NCBI GenBank assembly: GCA_963575645.1
Contig: OY754467.1
Location: forward strand, 9,672,001-9,736,000
Direction of reading: 5' to 3'
Source: Xanthostigma xanthostigma
Taxonomy: Eukaryota > Arthropoda > Insecta > Raphidioptera > Raphidiidae
Length of the DNA stretch: 64,000 nt
Shown: one piece after another, positions 21,819-33,440 of the stretch
How positions within the stretch are numbered: position 1 is the first letter of the stretch
Layout: every line of letters begins with the position of its first letter
Made by a program: the position numbers and the translations under genes
The notes under the pieces: model-generated
Database searches by the model: none
What the model saw: the letters and a program-made list of their open reading frames with translations, nothing else
What the model was told of the DNA's origin: nothing

Positions 21819-22441
21819 CACTGTCGTCCAAAATTTTCAATTTTTTTTGATAAGAATTCTCCATTTTACAATAATATATAATTCTGTGTCATTGTTGAAA
21901 AATTGAATTTGGAATTTTTTAATTCCTTTTGTAGGTATTGAAGAGTAGAAATTATATAAAAAATACGGAAAACTAAGCCATTTGCAGTATACTCGATTCT
22001 ATATTATGTTACCGATTTTTCTTCTGCACTTTACTGCCTTTTTTAAAATTATTTTGGTCTGAGTATGCCTATGCTTATTTTTACTGCTTTTCTCTGTCAC
22101 ATAAGCCCACATGAGCCAAGAGCACTGCTGTCTGCATATCATTAAATAGACGCACGATAAGTCAACTGTTTCCTTTCTACACTTTACTGCTTTCGACTAT
22201 GCCATGACTAGAGTATCTAACCAATTCGATTGCTCTGTAATCTCACATTTAAATTGCGTGTATTATAAAAGTTGTTAGCCATTGTTACAATAAAATGTAA
22301 GAAGCGATTTTTAAGTTTTCAAAATCGAGGGAAGCATACAAAACTTAAATGAAAATGGCCGGTACAGAAAGTAGTTTTTGAACTGAAAATCAATACATTC
22401 TTTCATAATATTGGTTTCTCATATTTTTTTTGTCGGTAGTG
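21819..22441. mobile_element. Tc1-like non-autonomous element
   Basis: Left end TA|CACTGTCGTCCAAAA and right end ttttgtcggtagtg|TA. The imperfect inverted ends CACTRYCGWC and TA flanks fit Tc1-like elements. The 623-bp interior shows no transposase motif. Confidence 0.55.
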
Positions 22442-22763
22442 TACAGGCATAGGTAAATACAAACATTCACAGCTACAAGATAGGTGCATACAGTGCTTCC
22501 CATAAGTTATTTACGTATGCATTTATATTATTATGTATATTTGTAAAATAAATATTACTATATTTTACAAAAATAAAAACTATAATATTCGTCGTAATGA
22601 AACTATGTATTGTTGCTTCTTATCTTACTATTGTATAAAATTAAATTTTTAATTTTCATATTTATTAAAAAACGTACCTTTTTTTCGCTATTTGAGAGCT
22701 ATCACTGTAAACCTCGTAGCAAACTATATATAATATTAAACTATTTAACGTTTTTTTATCATA
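22442..22763. other. No gene seen
   Basis: AT-rich, nothing recognised. Confidence 0.5.
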
Positions 22764-23507
22764 TCTATACTAATATATAAAGCTGAAGAGTTTGTTTGTT
22801 TGAACGCGCTAATCTCAGGAACGACTGGTTCAAATAGATTTTTTTTTGTTGGATAGCTCATTTATCGAGGAAGGCTATAGGCTATTTGATATCACGCTAC
22901 GACCAATAGGAGCGGAGCACCAATGAAAAATGTTGCAAAATGTGTCTCAAAAATAGCTTCTATTCAGGTGAAATGCCGTAACTACATATATCTATTAGGT
23001 CGTACGTTCACAAGCCCGGCAAGGTCAGTCGGTAGAGTATGCAACTATTAATATCAGGGTCGTGGGTTCGAGCCCCGCGTTGGATAAATATTTTTTAAAT
23101 TTATTTTTTCTACATTGTTTTCTTCTAAGACTTACATTTAAATTTTTTTTAATTTTATTTACGACTAATTAAAATTAAATAAATCTAATTAACAGCTCAT
23201 TTGAAAACTGCTATGACTATTTAGGTAGGTACCTATATAAAAATAATTATCGTACAGTGTTTTAAATTAAATATTTATTATATTTTATTAATTACAGTAA
23301 TTATTTATTGATTTAAAAGAAATTTATTACTTAAAAAAGTATAAATACTTCTTTTTATCGACAAAAACTTTTGAACGGTAACTCCGATCATCATGAAATT
23401 TGGACACAACATTCATCTTGGTAAACTAAGATAAATGTGCGTACTTATGTCCCTCCCTTCCGCATTCGTTCTTTTGCACCCGGGTGAAACCGGACGGGAC
23501 CGCTAGT
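22764..23507 (+). mobile_element. Non-autonomous Helitron, long form with tRNA-like insert
   Basis: 5' end TCTATACTAATATATAAAGC after an A; 3' hairpin CACCCGGGTG and CTAGT at 23503-23507. Of its 744 bp about 390 bp is the insert bearing the tRNA-Lys-like sequence (23014-23085) and AT-rich flanks. There is no helicase coding. Confidence 0.9.
23014..23085 (+). tRNA. tRNA-Lys-derived pseudogene inside a Helitron
   Basis: 72 nt. The 5' acceptor GCCCGGC is exactly that of animal tRNA-Lys. D-arm GTCAGTCGGTAGAGT, T-arm GTGGGTTCGAGCCCCGC and 3' end GTTGGAT follow. The anticodon loop reads CTATTAA rather than CTCTTAA, so it would not read lysine codons. The D-stem and acceptor 3' end are also damaged. 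Of the three copies this is closest to tRNA-Lys at its 5' end. Confidence 0.8.
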
Positions 23508-24308
23508 CCTCTATAAAATAGTTGCTTCAATAGTAATTTACATAAACTACCTATAACCAACCATTAAAGTATTTTAAAAAGAAAAGTTTCTGAGTTAACT
23601 AATTCAATAACAATTTTCATAACCTACCCATAACAAATCTACTATTAGAGGTCAAGTTTGCCACACTTAATATGAACTTTCAAAATATTCTGGAAATGAA
23701 GCAGCTATCTTATAGATAGGGAGTATGACAAAAAATGTTTTATAAATATAATATGCAAAACTTTGAAGTTAGTAATTATGAACTTTTAATAAAATGTGGT
23801 AAAAGTAACGTTAAATAAAAAATGGTGACATTGTAGAATGCAATTGTTATACCAAAATTGAAATTTTTGTTTGGCTTTGTTCGGAGCGCGAGCGCCATAG
23901 GCACAAATTCGCGTCCCCCAATGTAGGAAAACAATAGGTGTCGACAATGTGTTAGGTAAAAATAAAAATGAGTAAAAATGTACTTTTTCATCCAAATCCG
24001 ATAGGTTAATTCAGTTTAAACAACTAATTTTCTATGTAAACGTTCTGCTTTTTAACTTTTTGGATTTTTTTAAAAAAGAAAATCACGCCTATGAAGAAAA
24101 TGAAAAATTATGTTTTTGAGTAAATTCGAAATAAGGAATTTTTTTTACCATAGGTATAACTACGATTTTTTTATTGGAAGCCCTGGGCACATTAGAATAA
24201 TGAGCACTATTTTGTTATAATTATAGTTAAGCAAGGTTCTAGATTTAGTCTTAGTTCTTTACAATCACATTAAATGAATAGATAATATAATATAATAACA
24301 TTTTTTGC
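23508..24308. other. No gene seen
   Basis: Two overlapping frames of about 70 codons on the minus strand (23776-23995) have no recognisable domain. Confidence 0.5.
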
Positions 24309-24378
24309 GCGTCTGTCGGGAATCGAACCCGGGACACCCGCATAGCAGATGAGTATTCTACCACTGAACCATAGACCT
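24309..24378 (-). tRNA. tRNA-Gly-derived pseudogene
   Basis: The 70-nt minus-strand sequence has D-arm GGTTCAGTGGTAGAAT and T-arm CCGGGTTCGATTCCCGA as in tRNA-Gly(GCC). The anticodon loop is CTGCTAT, giving GCT instead of GCC, and the acceptor ends do not pair. Several differences from the tRNA-Gly pattern are C-to-T or G-to-A changes, as expected from neutral decay. A and B boxes remain. It sits alone, with no SINE tail recognised. Confidence 0.75.
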
Positions 24379-24943
24379 TGCCTAGATATCGCTATTTATA
24401 TAGGTTTCATAAAAAATCGTAAAGTTAGAAAGCGTTGCATTTCACAAAATATTAATGTCAAAAAACCGACTAATATTTGAAATGGCATCCGTTTTTTAAC
24501 AAATGCAATCTTTTTATTTTAAGACACATACGCAATCTTTAAAATGTCCATAACACACTGTGTAAAAGAAAAGGATAACCGATCCGCGTTCGTTATGTAT
24601 TAGGCAAAATCCAATTTATACAGGGTTTATTTCTGTTTTTTTATGTATAAAAAACTATTAGCGCGAATTCTGTTATACGAAATCTATGTAAAAATTTCTT
24701 CTCTTTCGTTTAAGACAGGTTTCGGATCGATCTGATTTAAATTGAGCGAATTATAAGCGAGAAACTTTTTTGTTTTCAATTTGCCCCCCTCTGGGATCAA
24801 ACTTCAAAAATCCGGTTCCGTTAGGATCTGTCCCACGCCCTATATTATAAGTGTGCCAAATTTCAACTTTCTATGTCTACGCACAGACATACTATAGGTA
24901 ATTACTAATTATATACTCGTATGTAATTTTGCGTTATAAATTT
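24379..24943. other. No gene seen
   Basis: 24750-24900 carries phrases common in dispersed insect repeats (tgccaaatttcaactttcta) but no boundaries can be set. Confidence 0.45.
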
Positions 24944-25160
24944 TGGCGTGATAACGTCTTATAAATTGATGAAACACCAGCTGCACGCACGAAAAAGTGT
25001 AACGTTCCTAACGTTCCGCCTGACCCTGTGCGTGCAAGCGTGAGCGCAGTAGGCTTCGGCCCAAGTTTGACAGCTACTAAAATTTAGGTTATGTATTACG
25101 GAATACGTTATCACGTAAAACTATCGTCCGTAAACCGACTTTACAGACAACCAATTTTTC
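24944..25160 (+). repeat. ACGTGATAACGT repeat family, copy 2 (short)
   Basis: Left end GGCGTGATAACGTCTTATAA, right end through acgttatcacgtaaaac to acaaccaatttttc. Only about 215 bp, so most of the interior seen in the copies at 31102 and 33669 is missing. Confidence 0.75.
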
Positions 25161-25877
25161 TTACGCTTTTTTCTTAGGATTTTTTTTCTAGCCCTCTCCA
25201 TTTATATCTATAACGTCCCATTAGGAACTTCGTTCCAAAAATCTTGAGGTACATTTTTCTGTCTACGTGTCACAAATTAAAAATCGCAAGAAAACTATAA
25301 CGCTATTAAATATAAGGTGGCGCTTCATCATCTGCTTATTACAACGTCGGTTTAATATGACTCACGTCTTTTCAATGTAATTACAAACGTAATCCACTGT
25401 ATTTTACTGTGAACCCATCTTAGCCAGGACAGCTTGTAGACGTGTAATGCACGTTGCATATTGTATGCATGAATAAATAGAACAGCTATTTGCATTGAAT
25501 ACCATTTCAAGCTAGTTTACCCACAATAACATTTTAAAAGCTTCTCTTTAACGTTTATGAAATTATGGTTGTTGTTTCCATTCACAGGTGGAGTTAGTGG
25601 TTGTATACACTCAACGTTGAATACGGAGAAATCCATTAGCAGTTAACCAAAATAAGCTTTCAAATCCAACGGAAAAATGCAATTGCATTGTTGAACTTAA
25701 ATGCGCTTTTTTTAGCTTAAATATTTGTTTGGTAAAACAGCAATTTGATACTGGAAACAAAATTTCTCAATTGGTTGATTCTGATCACATTTTTTTAATA
25801 GAAATTTGTATAAGTGTAAAATTTATCAATATTACAACAACACTGACATAACTAACTATTGCATAGTAATTATTTTT
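25161..25877. other. No gene seen
   Basis: No recognised element or coding frame. Confidence 0.5.
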
Positions 25878-26167
25878 TTCTTCATACCTCGATCGAAAGT
25901 ACATACTTTCGGCATCAATTGTAAGGCAGAAAGTCTAACATTTACGTATTAGTGGGATTACATGCACTTATGCGGCAGTAATGAAAAAAATAATCTTTCA
26001 ACTGTTGTTTAGATGTCGTTTCCATAGCAACGCTGTTACATTTTAGCTAATAGTCGCGAACAGCTGTCATTCGTTTTTGTACGTTAACCTCAAAGCTGCT
26101 TGCTTGGAATTTATCTGTGTTTTTATGTAATTAATAATTAATGTACTTAAAAGCGAGGTATGAAGAA
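25878..26167. mobile_element. TTCTTCATACCTCG element (family C), copy A
   Basis: Ends ttcttcatacctcg and its complement cgaggtatgaagaa. The core phrase cgcgaacagctgtca with ttagctaatagtcgcg and gttgtttagatgtcg is present in all copies (44803, 53618, 54605). A conserved tail, tagtatacaccacactggcc, continues to about 26214. Non-coding. Confidence 0.75.
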
Positions 26168-26214
26168 AAATAGTATACACCACACTGGCCGAAAGTTTGG
26201 TATCCTTGCACCGC

Positions 26215-26645
26215 TCTGATTACTACATTATTAGTGTAAGTATAAAAGTTAGTATAACTTTATTTATTTATTAAACGTATTTACCCTTGGTAGATTAATA
26301 CTTTCTGCTTTTATGAAACCGTCTTCGAAGATGCGAAATTAATAAAATATGGGATTGTAGGTAGTCTATAAACATGATAATAACTATAAATAACTTCAAA
26401 ATAACACACAACACAACATAAACGTAGGTAGTTTACAGACGAAGTGACGTCACGCCGGAATCCAATATGGAGATCAACGTTGTTGACTTTTGAAGAACAG
26501 ATTAAAAAATACAATTCTCAGAATTGAATTATAAAATTTAGAGTGCAATATTGTGAATAGAAATCAACATTTCTCGTTTGCTTTTTTCAAAATCTATCAA
26601 GAATATGTATTATTATATTTTTTCTTACATGGTGCAAAATGCCCT
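26215..26645 (+). repeat. Dispersed 430-bp repeat, copy B
   Basis: Same orientation and most of the sequence of 7963-8395. The two copies lie about 18 kb apart. Confidence 0.75.
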
Positions 26646-27295
26646 ATTGATCGTCTGTCTCACGAAGTCGCCTTGACGTCAAAATGCAACAGGAACGTTC
26701 TCTATATAACTTAACACATTTCGGTTACAAATTGTTCGTTTGTTTTCGTGCCCCTTTCTCTAATAAATGAACCCTACGCACATTCCTTTGCTAGGTTTTC
26801 TTTGGGTGGTCGGATAGTATGGAGGACAGCCTGCATTAAATAAACAGTATATTTGTGTCGAATACGGAAACACGTAAAATATGATATGCCAGATAAATAT
26901 GTTTACAGGATCTGAGCTAAAATCGTGTATATATGAAACTAGTTAGTTATTATTGTTGTATTTTACAGTGAAGAGAAATGTGATCTGGTACGTTTAAACT
27001 TGCACCAATATTGGCAGTAGCGGCGAACAGTGTGATATTTTCACAATCCGGGGGCATCTATTAAATTCAAATCTTTGATTAACGTCTGATTAGAATCATC
27101 AATAAATAAAATTGGTCAATAATCATATATATTAATACGCTAAGGTTAAAAATGTTTGCCTCCCTTTTTAGAAAAAACCTCACAATTTCTCCACATAAAT
27201 TATATATCATTTTACAGATAATTGCTTGCTCTACTGACATCGACAACTAAAAAATTTATTATTGCTTTTGTTTTTGTAAATTAATTAAAATACAG
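26646..27295. other. No gene; one repeat fragment
   Basis: 27055-27125 is a fragment of the foldback family at 6962 (ctttgattaacgtctgatta). The rest is unassigned. Confidence 0.5.
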
Positions 27296-27620
27296 CAACG
27301 CTGAACAACGTCTGCCATCTGACGGCTCTAATTTTGAAACAACGTCAACACTTCAATCTGTCCATCTGACCTTCATATTGTAATACAACAGACACAATAC
27401 TGCATACTGCCATCTGACGGCTTTAATTTTGAAACAGCGAGCAACGCTGAACAACGTCACAGCGATGCTGCATGATGACATCTGACGGCTTAGCTCAACG
27501 CTTTTGCTATTTGCGCCTCTATATGACAATTTTAGTAAAATATTTCTTCGATCTGTCATCTGAGCTTCATATTGTAATACAACAAAAAGAAGAACGTTAT
27601 AAGCAGTGTGCAAAATTAGA
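27296..27620. repeat. Irregular short direct repeats
   Basis: The phrases catctgacggct, gctgaacaacgtc and cttcatattgtaatacaaca each recur two or three times in about 320 bp. This indicates a partly duplicated element. A 95-codon minus-strand frame crosses them and is not called. Confidence 0.55.
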
Positions 27621-27833
27621 AACGAATTGAATACCTGCAATCATATTTAAAAAATAATTTTGTAAAGTGATAATTATTGTACTTATTTAGTGCGAATAAT
27701 TCGCACAGGTCACTCTAGTTTTATTTATTGAAGCATCTATAAAATGTTGATTCTGAAATAAGGAAGGAGTTTTGTGGAACTTTTTTATGTCTTACGTAAC
27801 CTTATGATATTACCTTTTTATACTAATACTATG

Positions 27834-29199
27834 CAGTGTAACCTCTTTATAACGAATCTCAAAAGACCGAACATTTTTTTTCGTTATATAGAGGGACCAA
27901 ATTTCACCTAACTAACACATATAGTGTGTTAACTATGCCAGTATTTGTTTTGTATTTTATTAACCGACGAAAAACAAAAACGGAGGAGGTTCTCAATTCG
28001 ACGCGTATATTTTTTTTTTTTTTATTTATGTATGACCACGCATAACTTTTTACAGAGTAGTCCGATTTTGATAATTATTTTTTTGTTTGAAAGGGTATAC
28101 CCCGAAGTTGGTCCCATATAAATTTAGTAGAAAAATTCCAACCCTAAGGGTAGGAAAACAGGGGATGATTGATTTTTCACTCACTGATTGTAATGTATGT
28201 CCCACACATAACTTTTTACAGAGTGGTCCAATTTTGATAATTATTTTTTTATTGGATAGGGTATACCTCGAGGCTCGTCTCATATAAATTTGGAAAAAAA
28301 ATTCCTACCCTAAGGGTGGGAAAATAGGGGTGATTTATTGTTCACTCACAGATTTTCATGCTGAGTTGTGTATATTACAATTATAAATTATATAGCCACA
28401 AAAAATTATTAAATAAAAACTTTTTAACAAAAAAATTAAACCGCCGAAAAACTGAAAAGCAAAAAATAATAAATCTTTTTATTTAACTAAGTTCTATCTG
28501 AGTAGTTGAACGTATGTGAAAGTCTAGTATATCTAAGTAATTTTGAGTCGGCGTCAAACCATCAATGAACAAAGATCACTAAAAGAAATAACCAAATCAA
28601 ATTAACAATGATACGTGAAATCTCCAGCGATAAACATTAACATTAAACATGCGCTCTCCACACGACCACTCGCAAAGACGTGTGCCCGTTAGGGTTGCTC
28701 TGTCGCTCATATTAACTTCGTGAACGCTCAGAGATTTCCGGCGAAGGATTGTTGACGCCGACTCAAAATTACTTAGATATACTAGACTTTCACATACGTT
28801 CAACTACTCAGATAGAACTTAGTTAAATAAAAAGATTTATTATTTTTTGCTTTTCAGTTTTTCGGCGGTTTAATTTTTTTGTTAAAAAGTTTTTATTAAG
28901 TATCTTATGCATGACTTGGTGTGTGGTGGAATCATTTTCATTAAACGATAGGAATTTTTCGTTAAGTTTGGCGGCATCAAGTGCTTGTTGAATAGTTGGT
29001 GATGGTTCAGAATCGACCTCTTTACGCCTGTAAATATTTGCTGACGCCTAAATATGAACATATTTCTTCGTAATAGAGAATGGCTGTGGTGCTATAAAGA
29101 AGGTATTAATGTATGGGTTTTAAGGTAAACCAACCAAATTGTAAACATTTACGTTATAGGGAGTTTTTCGTTATAACGAAGGACGTTATAAAGAGGTAA
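27834..29199. mobile_element. pogo/Tigger-like element with internal inverted repeat
   Basis: Left end CAGTGTAACCTCTTTATAACG. The right end reads in reverse attttACCTCTTTATAACG, so its last bases are eroded. Inside are a duplicated segment at 28030-28370 (cataactttttacagagt, with its downstream aaattcc...ccctaagggt) and a 147-bp-arm inverted repeat (28411-28898). Nearly 1.4 kb, with no transposase recognised. Confidence 0.65.
28411..28898. repeat. Inverted repeat with 147-bp arms
   Basis: 28411-28557 and 28752-28898 are equal in length and read as complements throughout the parts compared. They include gccgaaaaactgaaaagc and ctaagtaattttgagtcgg. The 194-bp spacer is unique here. High identity implies recent formation or gene conversion. 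A transcript would form a long stable hairpin. Confidence 0.85.
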
Positions 29200-29307
29200 A
29201 ATAAATAAACGGACCCCGCACCAACCTCATGGGATTTGGTTCTCGGTTAAATTGATCGAAAATGGTTTTATTTTATAGTTTAAAGGTCTTTAAAAAAAGT
29301 TTCTAAA

Positions 29308-29590
29308 AACCAATAGATTTTTAGCTATAGATATGTTTAGCGCGATTTTAGATATAGGGATATCGATTGAATTCACAATCTTAAAAAATCCTAAGCTTTA
29401 GAAATATGTTTTCGAGTGCGCTGAATTCGAATATGACATTATTATTTTTATGCAGGGTGACACCTTCCAACAATTTTTCAATTTCTAAAAGAAAGCACAA
29501 AAGCTGAACATGGAACATGTTTGTAAATTTAATGGATATCCCTATATCTAAAAATCTGGCTTAACATATCTGTAGTTAAAAATCTTATGT
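29308..29590. repeat. Foldback repeat with 60-bp arms
   Basis: tagatttttagctatagata...tagatatagggatatc at the left is complementary to gatatccctatatctaaaaa...ctgtagttaaaaatctta at the right. The spacer is about 160 bp. Unclassified MITE-like. Confidence 0.65.
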
Positions 29591-29978
29591 TTTTTAGGAT
29601 ATGCGCCCATCATGGTCACTTTTTCTTAGTATAAAATAAAACCATTTACAAATAAGATATTCAAATCATGGAAAAGTATAATAAATTTCCTGGAAAACCT
29701 GGAATGATCAGGGAAATTTGAAATCATTTTTCTGTGGCCACCCTGGATAACAATGTATAAAATCACAGGTTTGACTGTGTGTTTATCACGAACCGCTACT
29801 GAAAAAAACATACTTAATTTTATTTCAATTTCACAGTATCACAATTTGTGACAAATATGTTCATTTTTTTTTTGTAAAATTGTGAGAAGCAAAAAAAAGT
29901 CAATCAAGTAGGTAGTCAAGATGTCATCGCGAACGGGAATTTATTAGAGTTGGGGAATGAATAACTTCACGATGAAAA

Positions 29979-30310
29979 AAATCACTGTGATCAGCCGTCT
30001 AAAATTATCACTGTGATCTGACAAGAGGTAACTACGTTCCAAAGTAAAGTATGTTGTTCCATGTCACTGCAATCACGACGGTCGCTCCAACCGAGTAGCC
30101 GACGTAACGTCCGACCTAGTGTTTGCTCGGTCGGGCGGCATTCGGTGTGATCAGCCGTCTAAAACGATCACTGTGATCTGACAAGAGGTAACTATACGTT
30201 CCAAAATAACGTATGTTGTTCCATGTCACCGCAATCACGACGGTCGCTCCAACCGAGTAGCCGACGTAACGTCCGACCGAGTGTTTCATCGGTCGGGATC
30301 GACGTGACAA
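29979..30310. repeat. Two tandem 160-bp units
   Basis: gtgatcagccgtctaaaa recurs at an interval of 160 bp (tcagccgtct at 29991 and 30151). Each unit also has gaggtaacta and cgacggtcgctccaaccgag. Probably a duplicated part of an element with ATCACTGTGATCA ends. Confidence 0.8.
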
Positions 30311-31101
30311 AGTCACAATGATTTTATAACTGTGATTTTTGTATAACTGGAATAACAGTCACTGTGATCACATAGTAACAACGTTTTCCATGTCTATAGA
30401 ATTTATGTTTCAGAAGAAAATAATAATCAGATACATTGTAATTTTATTATCTTAAACAGGAGTTCGGATTGTAAGGTCTCCTAACCCTTCATTTCTAGTA
30501 TGCGGTGTACGTAATTACAATATAGCGACATTGTATTTTATCCGCCGCTCATCATAAATAAAGGCTTACCGACATATCTATCCGGTCTGCAGTTACTAGA
30601 ACATTCAATAAATCTTGTAGTTTATCAGAAAAGCACGTAATCTGTAGGAATAGCACGTAGTAAGATACACCATCCGCGTTGCATGCATGTAGTATCGAAA
30701 TACAAAACACTATTTATAATATGCGGTCGCTTTATTCTAAATCATAACTGCGAAATAATCACGTAATACTGAATTAACACAAATTACTGTAACGTGCTTT
30801 ACTTGAAAACTGTATCAATACCTACCAATGTATAAAATTGTAACAGGATGTCTGTTTGTTTGTCTGTCCGCACGGCATTCACTCGAAAAATACTGGTCCT
30901 AATAATAATCTCCGAATCATTGGCGCTAGCTGTAGTTATAAGGTTTGTTGCTTTCTGCAGCATTAAGTCAAATATTATGAAAGAGAAATCACATGCAATC
31001 AGTTGTAACTTTTCAATTCAATAATTTGATATCAACATATTTACACTCGAACTACTAACATAATTAGGTACTGCACAACACGTATCGTGCTTCTTCTTCG
31101 A
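30311..31101. other. No gene seen
   Basis: About 30846-30900 (ggatgtctgtttgtttgtct) looks like the head of another dispersed repeat. Nothing else is recognised. Confidence 0.45.
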
Positions 31102-31935
31102 TTTTGACGTGATAACGTCTTATAAATTGATGAAACACCAGCTGCACGCACGAAAAAGTGTAACGCCGTAACGTTCCGCCTGACCCTGTGCGTGCAAGCG
31201 AGAGCGCAGTATAAGCGATAGAGAAGCACGATCGGCGTGACGTCAGAGAGTAGTGTGCGTTCAACATTTTTTTCGGCTGTTCCAGCGAAAGCTACATCTG
31301 ACAGATGACCTTTGTTGTATAAACCGTGGAAATTAAGACTTAAAATCAAGATATCTAATAAAAATATCATAAATTATCGAATTTTTAAAGCAATTTTTCA
31401 GATAATACATCGTTATTTGTTCGTTTTTGCACGGATATTTTTTGAGTCATATAATTATTACCGATTCATCCAAGCAAAAGTTTAACTGAACGCACGATAA
31501 TGGCAATATGGCGCTAATAATAATTAATAAATATCATTTTATTTTGTTAAAAATAACTGAAATAATGTAGAAATAGAAAGAAGATATTATTCACAACGAA
31601 TGGAAATGTATTGATCAATTGATAGTTTGTACACAAACGCAGCTACATTTTGTATCAAAAACAAATCTTGGGAGATATCTGCATTTCATATCAGCAGATA
31701 AATTATACGGTTTGTTAACAAATATATAATATATATACATTCTTTTAAATGTCTTTTATAATTGCTTAAAAATATGTATTTTGCTTTGGTTGATCAAATT
31801 ATTAGTCGGTAAAAATATAGTTTGACAGCTACTAAAATTTAGGTAATGTATTATTAAATATGATATTCGAGCGGAATACGTTATCACGTAAAACTATCGT
31901 CCGTAAACCGACTTTACAGAGACAACCAATTTTTT
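31102..31935 (+). repeat. ACGTGATAACGT repeat family, copy 3
   Basis: Left end TTTTGACGTGATAACGTCTT; right end acgttatcacgtaaaac to caaccaatttttt. The interior 31530-31935 is nearly identical to 33820-34231. At 834 bp it is the longest copy; 109- and 67-codon frames across it are not genes. Confidence 0.8.
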
Positions 31936-32631
31936 CATTGCCGTCAAAGATACGTAGCGTACAATGCTTTACTATATGAGACGCTACGCATAGCGTTGTT
32001 CACTGAAATATTGAGCAGATGGCGCGTGGTCGAAGTAAGTAAGTAAGTTTGGGGCGGTGTTGAATTATTTATTGTAGTTCATAGACGCTCGACAAGTACA
32101 GCTATTAGCGTCCGTTTGAATAAAATTAAAATTGAATACGGCATGCATGAGAGGAGGGGATAGTTTGATCCGAAGGCCAGTACGCTAACCGTTACACCAA
32201 ACTCTCGTCATATTAAGATTTAAGAAGTGTTTATATTTTTCGTCATATATTTTGAACAACAAGAATTTTTCTTGTAACGAAACAATTTTAGGTATCCTCT
32301 ATTTAGCCGCAGAAACCGCTTCAACTAAAGTGGGGCGGCGGCGCTGAGAAGGGGGAGGCGACGACACAATCTCTGCCGGTTGCGAGTATTTTACAGATGG
32401 CTGACTGCCTGCCGCTCATGTAACATGATAGAATGAGCAGTCGGAATTTGTTTAGGAATTTTTCATTTTACGTCGAATTATTTTAATGGTTAGATTAAAC
32501 CGTTGAAAGTTTGAGCACATCGAATATTTTACAGAATGCAATGGTTCGGGATAGCCTGTAGGTAAATACGCCGTTATTGATGCTGTGCGTTCCTGTCGAA
32601 GTGTTACCTGAATGTTAATGAATTTTCTAAT
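31936..32631. other. No gene; possible tRNA-like remnant
   Basis: 32163-32210 on the minus strand reads ggtgtaacggttagcgtactgg, an A-box-like D-arm and anticodon arm of tRNA type, but the T-arm is missing. The rest is unassigned. Confidence 0.35.
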
Positions 32632-32644
32632 AATAACAATAATA

Positions 32645-32679
<35 letters not shown>
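32632..32679. repeat. (AAT)n microsatellite
   Basis: The tract continues beyond the hAT element as 33208-33217, showing the transposon inserted into the microsatellite. Confidence 0.85.
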
Positions 32680-33207
32680 TAGTGATGTACCGGATATCCG
32701 TATCCGCGGATATCTGAGGGAGAAGAAAGATCCGTATCCGTTAGTTTTTGGCGGATCTTTTACGGATTTTTTACCTTATTAATTTTCAATTCATAGATGA
32801 AATTTTATATATATAGGTGATTAGATAATAATGAAAAACTGTTAAATTCCATTCAGATTATTTTTTATTTTTTTAAAATCGTATTTGGCACCTCTATATT
32901 GCAAACATTTATCGTATTGAGTACCATACCAATAGTACATAACTCAAAGGTACTAAAAAACTATCTTTATAATGAGATATTGCACATCGATCTTTGGAAA
33001 GAGACAATCTGTTATTAGAGTTAACTCTTAAAGAGGTCAATAACTTTTTCCCGTAACAGATAGACTCTTTCCAAAGGTCGATGTGCAATATTTACCGCCG
33101 CGTACTCTAAGAAAGTTAAGATCCGTATCCGCGGATCTTGAAACCAAATATCCATATTCAGATCCGTATCCGCGGATATACATTTTTAACGATCCGGCAC
33201 ATCACTA
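32680..33207. mobile_element. hAT-like MITE with TAGTGATGT ends
   Basis: Left end TAGTGATGTACCGGAT, right end the complement of TAGTGATGTGCCGGAT, 8-bp flanks ATAATAAT on both sides (32672-32679 and 33208-33215). Because the target is a microsatellite the duplication is weaker proof than usual. The interior repeats gatccgtatccgcggat near both ends and has a further inverted pair (gcacatcgatctttggaaag and its complement). Relatives: 52317 and 60423. Confidence 0.8.
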
Positions 33208-33217
33208 ATAATAATAA

Positions 33218-33440
33218 AGCGGCCCATAGACGCTCAATATTATTGCGCAATATTTGGGTTTGTGAAATATAATTGACCGTGTGTAGACGAGATTGAAAGG
33301 TTGCGCAATATGTTGTGTGATTTTCAAAATCTTGAAAATATATTGCACAACGGGGGAAATATTGTGCCGCCTGTTCTCAAGATTGCGCAATCTCCAGTCA
33401 GCTGATCTCAAGTAGCGGTCGTTTCAACAAGTCGTCTCAA
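33218..33440 (+). mobile_element. Left end of a PIF/Harbinger-like element
   Basis: Starts AGCGGCCCATAGACGCTCAA after TAA, a terminal type similar to the Harbinger-like element at 34758. Inner repeats of ttgcgcaat and its variants follow. The right end is missing; sequence passes into the inverted repeat at 33441. Confidence 0.45.

Noticed and set aside
27955-28010. aaaacggaggaggttctcaa phrase as a possible gene terminus
   Set aside because: This is a common dispersed insect repeat phrase and lies inside a transposon-like element.
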